The notes: generated from the sequence alone by a model not told the origin. Counted from the first letter of the stretch, positions 1 to 9,200 are shown. The stretch is DNA of 64,000 nucleotides from Bacteroidota bacterium (GCA_023417935.1 JAEZDY010000036.1:62001-126000); one strand, 5' to 3'. Translations and numbers: made by a program.

Positions 1-321
1 GTATCCTGTTTACTAATGCGTCTTCCTGCTTTTGCATATATAGGTAGAACTCCTTTTTTATAAAAGGTTGCCTGGTGATATCACATAAAAGTAGAAAAAA
101 TTAACATAAAGCGTTCAACTCCATATAGAATGTGACTCCAGAAATTAATCTTTTACACTGGTGGTAATAAATAAAAAATCTTTCTCGATTTTTCACTACA
201 AAGTAAAATAAGTTTATCGTATATTTGAATTCTCCAGAGATATGTTATCCAACTCTGCGTATGATAGATATTGCAACGGAAGGAGTTCTTTAATCTACAA
301 ACTTGAAAATAAGATTTTAAC
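1..321. other. Left-edge non-coding stretch
   Basis: No convincing gene is seen. A 67-codon minus-strand ORF at 153-356 has no family character and overlaps the start of the next gene, so it is left out. The only interpretable element is a promoter-like box at 220-227. The left part may be the flank of a gene outside the window. Confidence 0.5.
220..227 (+). promoter_or_regulatory. Possible -7 box for the M16 peptidase gene
   Basis: TATATTTG matches the Bacteroidota -7 consensus TAnnTTTG and lies 94 bases before the start codon at 322. No TTTG is found at the expected -33 spacing, so support is from one box only. Confidence 0.4.
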
Positions 322-3150
322 ATGCAAAGAAACATTCTACATTTAGTAATCCTCATCTTATTGATGGGGGTTGCAGGGCTTACAGCTAAAAGTCAAAGTG
401 TTAAGCCAGAAGATGGTCAAAAGAAGATTCCTACTAATCCTGAGATCAAAGTAGGTAAGTTACCTAACGGATTAACATACTACATCAGGCATAATAAAAA
501 GCCTGAAAATAAGGTAGAGCTCAGACTGGTGGTTAACACAGGATCAGTACTTGAAGATGATGATCAGCAGGGTTTGGCTCATTTCATGGAACACATGAAT
601 TTTAATGGGCTAAAGAATTTTCCGGGGAATGAAATAGTTCACTACTTGCAAAGCATAGGGGTTGCATTTGGGAATGACCTTAACGCTTTCACCAGTTTTG
701 ACGAAACAGTATACATTTTACCTGTCCCTTCTGATCAACCCGGTAAACTTGACAGTGCATTTATGATACTTGCCGATTGGAGCAATGGTGCATTGCTAAC
801 TTCGGAGGAAATTGATAAAGAGCGTGGTGTAATACTGGCTGAAAGCAAGATTGGGAAAGGCGCTGATGACAGAATGATGAAGAAGTACTTTCCACAAATG
901 TTAAGTGGTTCAAAGTATAGCAACCGTATGCCTATAGGAATTGACTCTATAATAGCTGGTTTTGATCATGAAGTGTTGAGAAGATTTTATAAAGACTGGT
1001 ATCGCCCAAGCTTACAAGCTGTTATTGTAGTAGGCGATATGCCTGTTGATGAAGCTGAACAACAGATTATTAAAAGATTCAGCAGTTATAAGGACCCCAT
1101 GAATGTGCGAGAAAGGCCTGAGAGGATTGAGGTAAAGCCGTATGAGAAAAACGCCGCTATTGTGGTAAGTGATCCGGAGGCTTCACGTACAATGATCACC
1201 ATTAATGGCAGCCCTAAAAAAAGCAATCCCACAGTTTCAGAAGAAGACTACTATTATGACATGGTTGAGAATTTGACCTCAATGATGCTTAATGCTCGAT
1301 TCAATGAGCTGAGATCATCAGAGAATCCTCCATTTATTTATGCTTATGGATATAATGGTGGATTTATAAAGGGTTATGAAAATTACACAACAATAGCGGT
1401 AAGTGGAAGTGAAGGTATCAGGAAAGCAACATACGCATTGATTACCGAACTTAATCGTGCAAAAAAATATGGATTCACAGAAGCGGAATTGCAAAGGGCA
1501 AAAGCGTCAATGCTTTCAAATTACGAAAGTCAGTTTAATGAGCGCGATAAGATGGAATCAGGTGGCCTTACATGGGAATTGGTCGATCATTATCTTAATG
1601 GCAATGCTGTGCCCGGGATTGAGTGGGAATATAATTACGCAAAAGAAAACTTGGATAAAATTAAACTTGACGACCTGAAGTTTGCGGTCGATAAGATGAA
1701 TATTGACCAGAAGTATTTCGCCTATATTACATCCAAATCAGATGATAAGCTGCCTACTAATGAAATCTTTAAAGCCTGGATTGACTCAGCCTTAATTACC
1801 CCGGTTGAACCTTATAAAGAAAAAGCACTTGCAGCTTCCCTCCTTGAAAAAGAACCGTTGGGGGGCACCATTACAAATACAGTTAAAAATGAGAAATTGG
1901 GTACAATTACCTATACGCTTAGCAATAATACTACAGTTTGCATAAAACCAACTGACTTTAAGAATGACGAAGTATTGTTGCGTGGTGTAAGGTTCGGCGG
2001 ATATAACCTTTATCCTGATGTTTACCAGAGTGCTCAATGGTGCAGTAGCGCAATAGAGGAAATGGGATATGGGAACTTTTCAAGTCCTGATTTGCGAAAA
2101 TTCCTGTCAGGTAAACAAGTTAGTGTTAATCCCACGATTTCATTTTATACCGATAATATTGATGCAAGTAGTACTATCAAAGATATGGAAACAATGTTTC
2201 AGTTAATGTACCTGAAGAGCACACAACCCATTAAAGATGAAGCAGCATTTGCATCTTTCATTTCACGTTCAAAGCAATCAGTTGAGTCGAGAAAACAAAA
2301 TCCACGTATTTTGTTTATGGATTCAACCTATAATACTTTTTACAAAGGAAACCCTAAGGCTCATATGATTTTCAGTCCTTCCGATTACGATAAAGTAAAT
2401 ATTAATACTGTTTACGATATCTATACAGAAAGAATTGGCAATGCATATGGTATGTATTATGTGTTTACCGGCAGTTTCACTGAAGAACAAATAAAGCCTT
2501 TAATTGAAAAATATATCGGGGGTTTGCCCTCCAAAGAAATCAAGACTGGTTACGGTGATATAGGACTTGAACCCTTAAAAGGAAAGAATGAATTCACGCT
2601 ACATAAAGGTAGTGAGCCACAAGGAATGTTGATGTACTATATTTCAGGGGAGATGCCATACGATGAGAATAATAATTTCCTTTTGTCGCACCTTAACGAA
2701 ATCATTGGCAATAAAATAATTGACGATATAAGGGAGAAAATGGGCGCAATATACGGTGGTAGTATATCCGGATCGCAAAAGAAATATCCACGGGAAGAAT
2801 ATTTAATGCAAGGGGTATTTCCATGTGGGCCGGAGAATATTAATCAAATTGATACTGCCTTCATGGGGATCCTGACTAAAGTTCAAAAAGATGGTGCAAT
2901 AACAGAAGCCGACCTCAAAAAAGTAACCGAACCTGCCCTGGAACATAACAAGGTAAATTTGAAAGATAACCGTTATTGGATGAACTATTTCATTGGCGCC
3001 TATCTTAATGGATATGACCCTGAAAAAATACTTGACCGGGAACAACGGATTAAAGCAATAACCGTGAAGGATATGACTGAAACGGCCAGGAAATACTATT
3101 CAGGACCAAATCTGTTCAAAGCCCAGTGGTTGCCTGAGATTGTGAATTGA
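322..3150 (+). CDS. M16 family zinc metallopeptidase (pitrilysin/PqqL-like)
   Basis: A 942-residue exported peptidase. Residues 1-25 form a signal peptide, so the protein acts in the periplasm or outer envelope. The inverted zinc motif HxxEH is intact (H87-F-M-E90-H91), and the downstream ERGVILAE segment supplies the third zinc ligand as in active M16 N-terminal domains. The length fits the two-lobed single-chain M16 type with four homologous domains, only the first being catalytic. Known family members degrade peptides within a closed clamshell; the substrate here is unknown. The gene stands alone and ends at a strong hairpin at 3213-3252. Family assignment is certain, the biological role is not. 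Confidence 0.93.
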   Translation: MQRNILHLVILILLMGVAGLTAKSQSVKPEDGQKKIPTNPEIKVGKLPNGLTYYIRHNKKPENKVELRLVVNTGSVLEDDDQQGLAHFMEHMNFNGLKNFPGNEIVHYLQSIGVAFGNDLNAFTSFDETVYILPVPSDQPGKLDSAFMILADWSNGALLTSEEIDKERGVILAESKIGKGADDRMMKKYFPQMLSGSKYSNRMPIGIDSIIAGFDHEVLRRFYKDWYRPSLQAVIVVGDMPVDEAEQQIIKRFSSYKDPMNVRERPERIEVKPYEKNAAIVVSDPEASRTMITINGSPKKSNPTVSEEDYYYDMVENLTSMMLNARFNELRSSENPPFIYAYGYNGGFIKGYENYTTIAVSGSEGIRKATYALITELNRAKKYGFTEAELQRAKASMLSNYESQFNERDKMESGGLTWELVDHYLNGNAVPGIEWEYNYAKENLDKIKLDDLKFAVDKMNIDQKYFAYITSKSDDKLPTNEIFKAWIDSALITPVEPYKEKALAASLLEKEPLGGTITNTVKNEKLGTITYTLSNNTTVCIKPTDFKNDEVLLRGVRFGGYNLYPDVYQSAQWCSSAIEEMGYGNFSSPDLRKFLSGKQVSVNPTISFYTDNIDASSTIKDMETMFQLMYLKSTQPIKDEAAFASFISRSKQSVESRKQNPRILFMDSTYNTFYKGNPKAHMIFSPSDYDKVNINTVYDIYTERIGNAYGMYYVFTGSFTEEQIKPLIEKYIGGLPSKEIKTGYGDIGLEPLKGKNEFTLHKGSEPQGMLMYYISGEMPYDENNNFLLSHLNEIIGNKIIDDIREKMGAIYGGSISGSQKKYPREEYLMQGVFPCGPENINQIDTAFMGILTKVQKDGAITEADLKKVTEPALEHNKVNLKDNRYWMNYFIGAYLNGYDPEKILDREQRIKAITVKDMTETARKYYSGPNLFKAQWLPEIVN

Positions 3151-3212
3151 GTCCTCAATCCTTTGCGGATAAATTGGCAATCCGACTTGAATAGCTTTCC
3201 ATATCCATAAAC

Positions 3213-3252
3213 TATAAAAGCACTTACAAGAAATCTTGTAAGTGCTTTTATA
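3213..3252. terminator. Bidirectional terminator hairpin
   Basis: An uninterrupted stem of about 18 bp (3213-3230 with 3235-3252) closes a four-base loop (3231-3234), and the A/T-rich flanks give U-tracts in both directions. It lies between the convergent peptidase gene and the tRNA-Pro/DUF4956 operon, so it can stop both. Confidence 0.85.
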
Positions 3253-3260
3253 TTATTTAG

Positions 3261-3334
3261 TCGGAGTGGCCCGACTCGAACGGGCGACCACTTGCACCCC
3301 ATGCAAGTACGCTAGCCAACTGCGCCACACCCCG
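3261..3334 (-). tRNA. tRNA-Pro (anticodon GGG)
   Basis: The reverse strand folds as a 74-base cloverleaf. The acceptor stem CGGGGTG pairs with CACTCCG (one G-T pair) and the discriminator is A. The anticodon stem CTTGC/GCAAG closes the loop ATGGGGT with anticodon GGG, and the T loop contains TTCGAGT. CCA is not encoded. Confidence 0.95.
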
Positions 3335-3346
3335 ATTAAGCAGGTG

Positions 3347-3354
3347 CAAATTTA
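3347..3354 (-). promoter_or_regulatory. Possible -7 box for tRNA-Pro
   Basis: Read on the minus strand this is TAAATTTG, a match to TAnnTTTG, 12 bases before the first base of the tRNA. No clear -33 element was found. The tRNA could also be read through from the DUF4956 operon upstream. Confidence 0.4.
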
Positions 3355-3375
3355 CAAAAGTTTTTAATAGCTTAG

Positions 3376-4140
3376 CTATAACCGGTCTTTTTTGTCGACG
3401 TAATAATAAACCTTTATACAGGCAACATCTCTAAGGTAATCGAGTCTGTATATTGATATGCGATGTATGTTAAGGCCGGTTCTGTTTTTTAATTCATTGA
3501 TCAAATCATTTCGTAATTCAGGCTTTACCATCTCAATTTTCTCAAAATCAACCAATTGATAGAATTCCCTCCGGAGAAATATATTTGAGTCAAGTATAAC
3601 CAGGAAAAGGAAAATAATGCTACAAATAACCAAAAGAACGGTAGTCTCAAGTTGAATACCACTTATCAGTCCTATGGCAATGAACACAAACAGATAGGTC
3701 ATATCCTTCATGTCAATGCCCTCAGTACGGTACCTTAACATTGAAAACACTGCAAAAAGACCAAAAGCTGCCCCCATTGATATCTTTACCTTATTAAGGA
3801 CGAAAGTCAACAACAGAATCACAATATTGAAAACAATGAATGTAAATACAGTATCGAGCTTTTTGTAATTAGGGTAGTATATGAAGATCAGTATCAGCAA
3901 CACCATTGAAATATCAATAGCTACGCTATAGAGAAAGCGGTTATTGATGGTTACGAGGTCGGGGCCTTTCTTCTTTTCTGTCTTTACATCAGTTGCAGGA
4001 TTATCCACATCCGTGGTTCCAGCTTCCTCTGTATCAATTCCATTCCACAAATCACTATCTGATTGGGCAGAAGTTGTTGCGCAGGGCACTATGAGCATCA
4101 TGAGTAGCATTATTGTGAACAGCTTCTTATGAATGCTCAT
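3376..4140 (-). CDS. DUF4956 multi-pass membrane protein
   Basis: A 254-residue membrane protein, last gene of the four-gene operon. Starting at the methionine at 4140 gives a clean signal peptide (MSIHKK then a hydrophobic run to TTSAQ); an in-frame ATG at 4158 is possible. A polar segment is followed by about four membrane spans, including the family's conserved stretch with FSMLRYRTE and KDMTYLF, and a C-terminal soluble tail. DUF4956 proteins recur next to VTC-domain proteins in many bacteria, and this one overlaps the VTC gene by 14 bases, implying translational coupling. No enzymatic motif is visible. A partner, channel or anchor role for the VTC protein is inference only. Confidence 0.85.
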   Translation of the reverse strand: MSIHKKLFTIMLLMMLIVPCATTSAQSDSDLWNGIDTEEAGTTDVDNPATDVKTEKKKGPDLVTINNRFLYSVAIDISMVLLILIFIYYPNYKKLDTVFTFIVFNIVILLLTFVLNKVKISMGAAFGLFAVFSMLRYRTEGIDMKDMTYLFVFIAIGLISGIQLETTVLLVICSIIFLFLVILDSNIFLRREFYQLVDFEKIEMVKPELRNDLINELKNRTGLNIHRISIYRLDYLRDVACIKVYYYVDKKDRL

Positions 4141-4879
4141 GACAAAGTTTATTAACATGGTGAATCTTGTATTTGAAGTTATTGATTTTGATTGAAGGGT
4201 TTAACGATGCAATTCCCAGACAATATTTGCTAAATGAAAAGGGCTGAATATGAGACTCACGCATTAGTCTTGCAAATACAGAACTTGAAGCACGTGATTG
4301 CTTCACTTCTGCAATAGCAAGCTGAGGATAATCACAATTATGACCATCTGCCGAATAGCTTAGATTGATATCAATGGTAAGCCTTTCAGGAACCGTTTTA
4401 CTGACCAGGGTAATACGGGTGAAATTAACTTTGAGCGATTCATGTAACATGTCAGCAGTATAACCAGTCGGAGGCAAGAGTATACTTGCAGCCTTGTTGA
4501 TTGAGTGATTTGGTTCAGTAACTTCAACCCGTAATTTGATTGTACGACGCTTATTGGTTTTAAATTTAGTTTCAAAGAAAGACAGACCAGTGTTTCTATA
4601 TGTGCGGAACCGTATCTTGTGCCTGTTGAGTTTACCATTGTGGTGCTGCAAGTACATATCATATCGATCAGTATCAAGATACTCATTTTCATACTTGCTG
4701 AGCCCACTGTCTCCAATTATCAGTAAGAGATAATAGTTTGATAATTGTGATAACAATTCCGGTAGTCTGGTAACATTGAAGATGTACTTGGTGTCAACAC
4801 GGTTCATTAATTTTACCTTATCCATACCATCAAGGCTAATAGGCTCGAACTTTTCAAGTATGGTTTCAATGTGGTTCAT
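4127..4879 (-). CDS. VTC domain protein (polyphosphate polymerase-like)
   Basis: A 250-residue soluble protein with the tunnel fold signature of the VTC/CYTH-like superfamily. Charged residues expected to line the tunnel are in place: RVDTKY (27-32), KIRFR (88-92), ETKFK (103-107), R153, PERL (164-167), AEVK (190-193) and the late SKY (217-219). In yeast Vtc4 such residues bind triphosphate and metal and polymerise phosphate from ATP. No membrane span or signal peptide is seen, so it should act in the cytoplasm. It lies 22 bases after the beta-helix lipoprotein gene and overlaps DUF4956. Family call is firm; polyphosphate synthesis by this particular protein is inferred. Confidence 0.85.
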   Translation of the reverse strand: MNHIETILEKFEPISLDGMDKVKLMNRVDTKYIFNVTRLPELLSQLSNYYLLLIIGDSGLSKYENEYLDTDRYDMYLQHHNGKLNRHKIRFRTYRNTGLSFFETKFKTNKRRTIKLRVEVTEPNHSINKAASILLPPTGYTADMLHESLKVNFTRITLVSKTVPERLTIDINLSYSADGHNCDYPQLAIAEVKQSRASSSVFARLMRESHIQPFSFSKYCLGIASLNPSIKINNFKYKIHHVNKLCHEHS

Positions 4880-4901
4880 TAGATTACTACTAATTTATGT
4901 G

Positions 4902-6638
4902 TTATGGTTCTGTGCTTAAGACGGTAGTGACATTGCCTGAAATGGTGAAAGAATTGTTCAGAACACCTGGTGTGTATACACCACCTTCATATAAACCATG
5001 GTTTAATTCGCCGGTTGAACTTCCGGAAGTGTAAATATAATAAGTATTCCCGATCACAAGCTCTGAAGATGAAAACAGTATTGACTGATATACTCCTTCA
5101 GGACTGAAAGTCACAATGTTAGTGCCATCCTCCCTTTGCATATGAAAGATGGTTGACTCATCAAAAGTACTATTAAAAAAGATAAGTGCAGAATTTTGTG
5201 AAGAAGATTCGCTTGGTGCTTTTGTCATACCTGAGTTAGTACCTGAAGCAATAAGAAATCCACCTGTAATTTTAAAGGAGCCATTGTAATCAATGGCAAC
5301 CTCAGGCTCAGCAGGAGGTCCGTGGATGATTACTTTGCCATCGTTCATTACTATGCTGCCATTGCTATCAATCACATCACCGAGAATAGTTTTGAGCACC
5401 AGGCTACCTCCATTAAGAGAAACCAGGCTATGATCATCAAAATCTACATCAAAACCGGCTGTTGCACTGAAACTATCATCTATTGAGTGAATATCCACAT
5501 TGCCGTTATTGATGGTTATATAATGACTTTCAATCCCTTCAATAGCTCTTGAAATGTTTAAATCACCATTGTTGAATGTTACAACAGAATCAGAATGAAC
5601 ACCTGCTTTAGCGGCTGTAATACTGTAATTGCCTGAATTAATCACAATTGTGTGGTCAGAATCAATAGCATGATCTGCTGCATTTATAGTGCAGTTTTCC
5701 AGGTTTAGTGTCACTTTATTATGGCCTTTTATGCCTTTGGATGATTCTTCATCTGCAGTAAATTCATAACCTCCTCCACTTATAATGTCAAATGAACCAG
5801 CTTTAATTTCTATTGTGTTGCTTGCATCGAAGGCATCACCACCTGATACTACTTCGAAATTACCATCATGGATTTCAATAATACCTACCTTGTCATCAAG
5901 GTCATTGTCAGATTTAAACCCATCATCACCTGAAGTCACTGCAAAGTTGCCGCTCATCACTACAAGGTAATCCTTGCCCCGGATGCCATCATCATTTGCA
6001 CTAATGTTATAATTCCCACTTTTTATTATAAGTCCATCTCTGGCATTCAAAGCATCATGATAGTTTCCTTCAATAGTAAATGAGCCTTCACCAAATATTG
6101 TAAGATCTGACCTGCAGAACAACGCAGCATTGGGTTCTTCCTCAGGATGCGAATATTGATCACCATCACTTAAAAAATTATCAGTTCCATCCACCAGATT
6201 GATAAGCGTTCTGAATGATTTCTCAATATATAAGGCAGGCCCTGAATTATTGTGGATATGTACGTTATTCAGTATAATCCTTACCAAAGCGTTCTTATCA
6301 GCATCTATTTTAATTTGTCCGTTGTCGAGATTCCCGCTGATAACATAATTACCGGCTGCATTGATAATGGCTGTATTACCAGTAATATATACATTTGGCG
6401 ATTCACTGGATATTGAACTTCCATTTAAAGTAATAAATGATTCCGTCGATTTGTCCCATGTATAATCAAGTGCCCGTTCGTGATAATTACCGGTTAATTG
6501 TCCCTGCCCGGTAGTATCAACGGGATTTTCATCATCTTCAATTCGAGAGTTCTTTTCACATGATGTTAAATATAGAATAAATAATAGTGTACCAAGGACG
6601 GTAAGTAGTTTCTTCATTTTAGCTTTGTGAGTCTTCAA
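4902..6638 (-). CDS. Cthe_2159-type right-handed beta-helix lipoprotein
   Basis: A 578-residue surface or periplasmic lipoprotein: the lipobox LTSC follows a short hydrophobic segment (a second in-frame ATG at 6617 gives a shorter leader). The body consists of many short repeats with the pattern G-N-aromatic/hydrophobic-x-I and Asp-rich turns such as NARDGL, NDDGIRG and GDDGFKSDND, typical of the Cthe_2159 family. The founding member, from Clostridium thermocellum, is a calcium-containing beta-helix that binds acidic polysaccharide. The C-terminal 120 residues form a separate small domain. The start codon overlaps the DUF2490 stop by four bases. A carbohydrate or polyanion ligand is likely; its identity is unknown. 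Confidence 0.82.
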   Translation of the reverse strand: MKTHKAKMKKLLTVLGTLLFILYLTSCEKNSRIEDDENPVDTTGQGQLTGNYHERALDYTWDKSTESFITLNGSSISSESPNVYITGNTAIINAAGNYVISGNLDNGQIKIDADKNALVRIILNNVHIHNNSGPALYIEKSFRTLINLVDGTDNFLSDGDQYSHPEEEPNAALFCRSDLTIFGEGSFTIEGNYHDALNARDGLIIKSGNYNISANDDGIRGKDYLVVMSGNFAVTSGDDGFKSDNDLDDKVGIIEIHDGNFEVVSGGDAFDASNTIEIKAGSFDIISGGGYEFTADEESSKGIKGHNKVTLNLENCTINAADHAIDSDHTIVINSGNYSITAAKAGVHSDSVVTFNNGDLNISRAIEGIESHYITINNGNVDIHSIDDSFSATAGFDVDFDDHSLVSLNGGSLVLKTILGDVIDSNGSIVMNDGKVIIHGPPAEPEVAIDYNGSFKITGGFLIASGTNSGMTKAPSESSSQNSALIFFNSTFDESTIFHMQREDGTNIVTFSPEGVYQSILFSSSELVIGNTYYIYTSGSSTGELNHGLYEGGVYTPGVLNNSFTISGNVTTVLSTEP

Positions 6639-7330
6639 AAATCGAATGTATAACCCAGTCCAAGCACATATTCAGTTTGAGAATCAGAATCGGCGCGGTC
6701 CTGGTTTATAATACTAAACAATTGAAACTCATGTTGTTTCGCAACTTTATAAGATAACGACATAGTATAGCGAAACTTTTCAAAAATATTGCCGTCGGGA
6801 TTATTAAGCTGATAGAAAGATTCAGCAGCAATAGCAGGGGTTAAAGGGGTATTTTTTACGTTGTAACTTATTTTCAAACGATTACGCCAAAGAAGCTCGG
6901 GGTTTATTCTATATGTGTCAATTCTTCCATTGTCCCTAATTCTGTCACTCTCATCCTTCTTTGTATATTCTAATTGTTGACGCAGTCTGAATGAAAAACG
7001 TTCAATCTTTATCTTGCCGGTTACTGCAAAATCAAACCTGTGACGTATTTGGTAATCATCGTATTTACTATCGTAGAAATTAATTAAAGTATAAGCAGGT
7101 CCGACTTCGATTACTTTTGATATATCGTAATAGGCAGCAAATCCCAGACTTGATCGCAGAGTTTTTTCATAGAATCCGGCTTTCCTAATTTCAGCTTCAG
7201 TGCTAAACTCCCAGTTATTAATGTTTTTTTTTACACCAAGGCTAGTCCATGTGCGGAATGATTCATCCTGAGTGAATCCGAAGAAAGGCACTAAAACAAA
7301 TAGTAAAAAGTAAGCTATATTTTTTGACAT
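6635..7330 (-). CDS. DUF2490 outer-membrane beta-barrel-like protein
   Basis: A 231-residue exported protein, first gene of the operon. It has a signal peptide (about residues 1-20, ending at FGFTQ). The rest alternates polar and aromatic/hydrophobic residues in short beta-strands and ends in LGLGYTFDF, with the terminal phenylalanine typical of outer-membrane barrels recognised by BamA. DUF2490 proteins are small predicted barrels of unknown function, common in Bacteroidota. Its place at the head of an operon with a beta-helix lipoprotein, a VTC protein and DUF4956 suggests it is the outer-membrane part of that system (inference). Confidence 0.8.
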   Translation of the reverse strand: MSKNIAYFLLFVLVPFFGFTQDESFRTWTSLGVKKNINNWEFSTEAEIRKAGFYEKTLRSSLGFAAYYDISKVIEVGPAYTLINFYDSKYDDYQIRHRFDFAVTGKIKIERFSFRLRQQLEYTKKDESDRIRDNGRIDTYRINPELLWRNRLKISYNVKNTPLTPAIAAESFYQLNNPDGNIFEKFRYTMSLSYKVAKQHEFQLFSIINQDRADSDSQTEYVLGLGYTFDF

Positions 7331-7412
7331 TGGGTTTTATAAGATTAAACAGCATAATACTGTATAAGGTTAAGAGGCTACAAAATAAGAATAAAACGAG
7401 AAGCGAAAGCAT

Positions 7413-7436
7413 AAAAAAAACCGGAAGATCCGGTTT
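7413..7436 (-). terminator. Terminator of the sigma/TPR operon
   Basis: AAACCGGA (7418-7425) and TCCGGTTT (7429-7436) form an 8-bp stem around a three-base loop. On the minus strand it is followed by a run of eight T residues (complement of 7413-7420), directly downstream of the TPR gene. Confidence 0.8.
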
Positions 7437-7471
7437 CTTTTATTATATCAATGATCCATTAGTGGGGGTTG

Positions 7472-8227
7472 TTACTGTCGACCCAGTTTATCCAGAACCT
7501 TTTCAGCTTCTTCTTTATGGTAGTTATTCTGGTCGACTGCTATTTTTCTGAATTGGTTAACGGCAAAATCTATTTGCTCGTTTTTAAGATAACACAATCC
7601 TAAGTACCATTCTGCATGTTCTGCATAAAGGTTTTTCTTATCGTCAATGATGAATTTAAATGCTTTAGCTGCATCATCTATTCTATCAGTTTCGATATAG
7701 GAAATTCCGTTATAAAACCAGACTGCCATATTAGAGCTGTCCCTGTCGAGTATTTCAGCAAATAGCAGGGAAGCACCCTGAAAATCTTTCTGTTGAAATT
7801 TCAAAACAGCCTCTACGATATTAGCGTTTCCAGAACGAGTAAGTTCAATGGATCTGTCTGAATCATAGTACATACTGAATAGTTTTTCAGGCGTATAGGA
7901 GCGTTGCTGAGTAAACAAAAGAGCACCACCGGTAATCATAAGAACAGCAATAGCGGCTGCGGCAGCTAACTGCCACTTACGAGCTTGCAATCTCACAACC
8001 TTTGGAGCAGATTGTTTCTTCTCATCGTAAATACTTAAAAGCTTTCGTCGGAACTCAATAACATCTTCGTCTATTAAGACTTTGTCGAGGTCCTTGTCCA
8101 GCTTAAGCTCAGTCGACAGTTCAGTATTGAGCTGAAGCTCTTTACTAAACCATCGGAGTTCATCCTCATTCATTTCCCCTGCAATAAATCTTTCGATAAG
8201 CTGGGAATACTTGAGTTTTCTAGTCAT
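7472..8227 (-). CDS. Membrane TPR protein, likely anti-sigma-type partner
   Basis: A 251-residue protein. The start is taken at 8227, where the ATG overlaps the end of the sigma factor gene (stop at 8220), rather than the upstream in-frame ATG. Residues 1-80 are charged and helical, like the cytoplasmic part of anti-sigma factors. A single membrane span follows (a run rich in Ala, Ile and Leu around residues 85-103), then tandem TPR-like helices (NMAVWFYNGISY, AEWYLGLCYL) that would lie in the periplasm. Coupling with an ECF sigma factor suggests it senses an envelope protein through its TPR part and holds the sigma factor inside; this is inferred from layout, not shown by a defined anti-sigma motif. 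Confidence 0.7.
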   Translation of the reverse strand: MTRKLKYSQLIERFIAGEMNEDELRWFSKELQLNTELSTELKLDKDLDKVLIDEDVIEFRRKLLSIYDEKKQSAPKVVRLQARKWQLAAAAAIAVLMITGGALLFTQQRSYTPEKLFSMYYDSDRSIELTRSGNANIVEAVLKFQQKDFQGASLLFAEILDRDSSNMAVWFYNGISYIETDRIDDAAKAFKFIIDDKKNLYAEHAEWYLGLCYLKNEQIDFAVNQFRKIAVDQNNYHKEEAEKVLDKLGRQ

Positions 8228-8801
8228 CGGACAGGAATTTTTGGCACTTAGGATCATTGATAATTCTCTTTTTTAACTCTTCCTTACAGAGATATTTTCT
8301 TGTTTTCGCGTATTTTTCAGTCTTAAATCCCATTTCAGCAGCAATTTCTCTTAAAGATACTTTCTTCATAAAGAGCATTAGAACTTTTTGGCAATCTTCG
8401 CCCAGCGTTAAAAAATGCTGCTGGTACAGTCTGAACTTTTCAACATCATCCTGATTCTTCTCCATTAATGCATAATCAGTCATGGTGATATAAGTTTCTA
8501 CATCACTGAACTCCCTGGAAAATTGCTTGCGCTTACTAAGCTTTTGTAACCAGAGGTTCCTGCTGACTGAATAAATATACGTACGGAAAGAACAACTCAA
8601 TTCAAAATCATTTGCCTTGATCTTTTTAAAGACAATTATGAGACTGTCTTGAAAAATATCTTCAGCATCTTCCTCACTTCCAGTGTTTTTGGTTACCAAA
8701 AACAAGATCATGGGGAACAATTCCTGATAAATGTATTTGATGATATAATCACTTCTGAGCCTAAGCCCTTCAATGATCGCCTCATCAGAATAATGAATCA
8801 T
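8220..8801 (-). CDS. ECF-type RNA polymerase sigma factor
   Basis: A 193-residue sigma-70 family member with only regions 2 and 4. Region 2 covers about residues 20-95: EEDAEDIFQDSL is the core-binding segment and SFRTYIYSVSRNLW the -10 recognition part. Region 4 spans about 128-180, with the helix-turn-helix VSLREIAAEMGFKTEKYAKTR. It overlaps the downstream TPR gene by eight bases. Targets are unknown. The nearby T9SS cargo and CHAT genes are plausible, since ECF factors control T9SS genes in some Bacteroidota, but nothing in the sequence proves it. Confidence 0.88.
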   Translation of the reverse strand: MIHYSDEAIIEGLRLRSDYIIKYIYQELFPMILFLVTKNTGSEEDAEDIFQDSLIIVFKKIKANDFELSCSFRTYIYSVSRNLWLQKLSKRKQFSREFSDVETYITMTDYALMEKNQDDVEKFRLYQQHFLTLGEDCQKVLMLFMKKVSLREIAAEMGFKTEKYAKTRKYLCKEELKKRIINDPKCQKFLSDD

Positions 8802-9200
8802 AGTTCGTTACTTTATCCGTTTTTTATCAAAAGGTAATACAGCTACTCAAAAAAAACATTTTCCCCTAAATCACTCTACTTCAGTATCTAATAAATTTTT
8901 CAAATATTTAATGTGTTGTTTATCAGGACTTTATAATTTTTTTTCAAATAAATGCATCAAATATGTCAATTTTGGTATTACCTTTACCCGCTAAACCGAT
9001 TAATTGACGTAAAGGTGTCTCTCTTTGTTTAACCAGTGGCATCATTTGCAGGATCAAAATTAATAAGTATATTTGAGACGAAAATAATAACACATAGGGT
9101 TGTAAGCGTAAATTGGTCCAAATCTCAACATGACAAAAGTAACGAACTTCTTATATTTAACAAAATAAAAGAAAATACTTAATCCCAAACCCCTTAACCA
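8802..9200. other. Divergent intergenic region
   Basis: About 400 A+T-rich bases separate the divergent sigma factor gene and the T9SS protein gene. Apart from the promoter at 9045-9075, no gene, stable hairpin or repeat is evident. Confidence 0.5.
9045..9075 (+). promoter_or_regulatory. Bacteroidota sigma-A promoter for the cohesin/dockerin-like gene
   Basis: TTTG at 9045-9048, a 19-base spacer, then TATATTTG at 9068-9075. Both boxes and the spacing agree with the phylum's housekeeping promoter. Transcription would start near 9082, giving a leader of about 120 bases. Confidence 0.7.

Noticed and set aside
153..356. Minus-strand ORF of 67 codons near the left edge
   Set aside because: It overlaps the M16 peptidase start and its likely promoter, and the product resembles no protein family.
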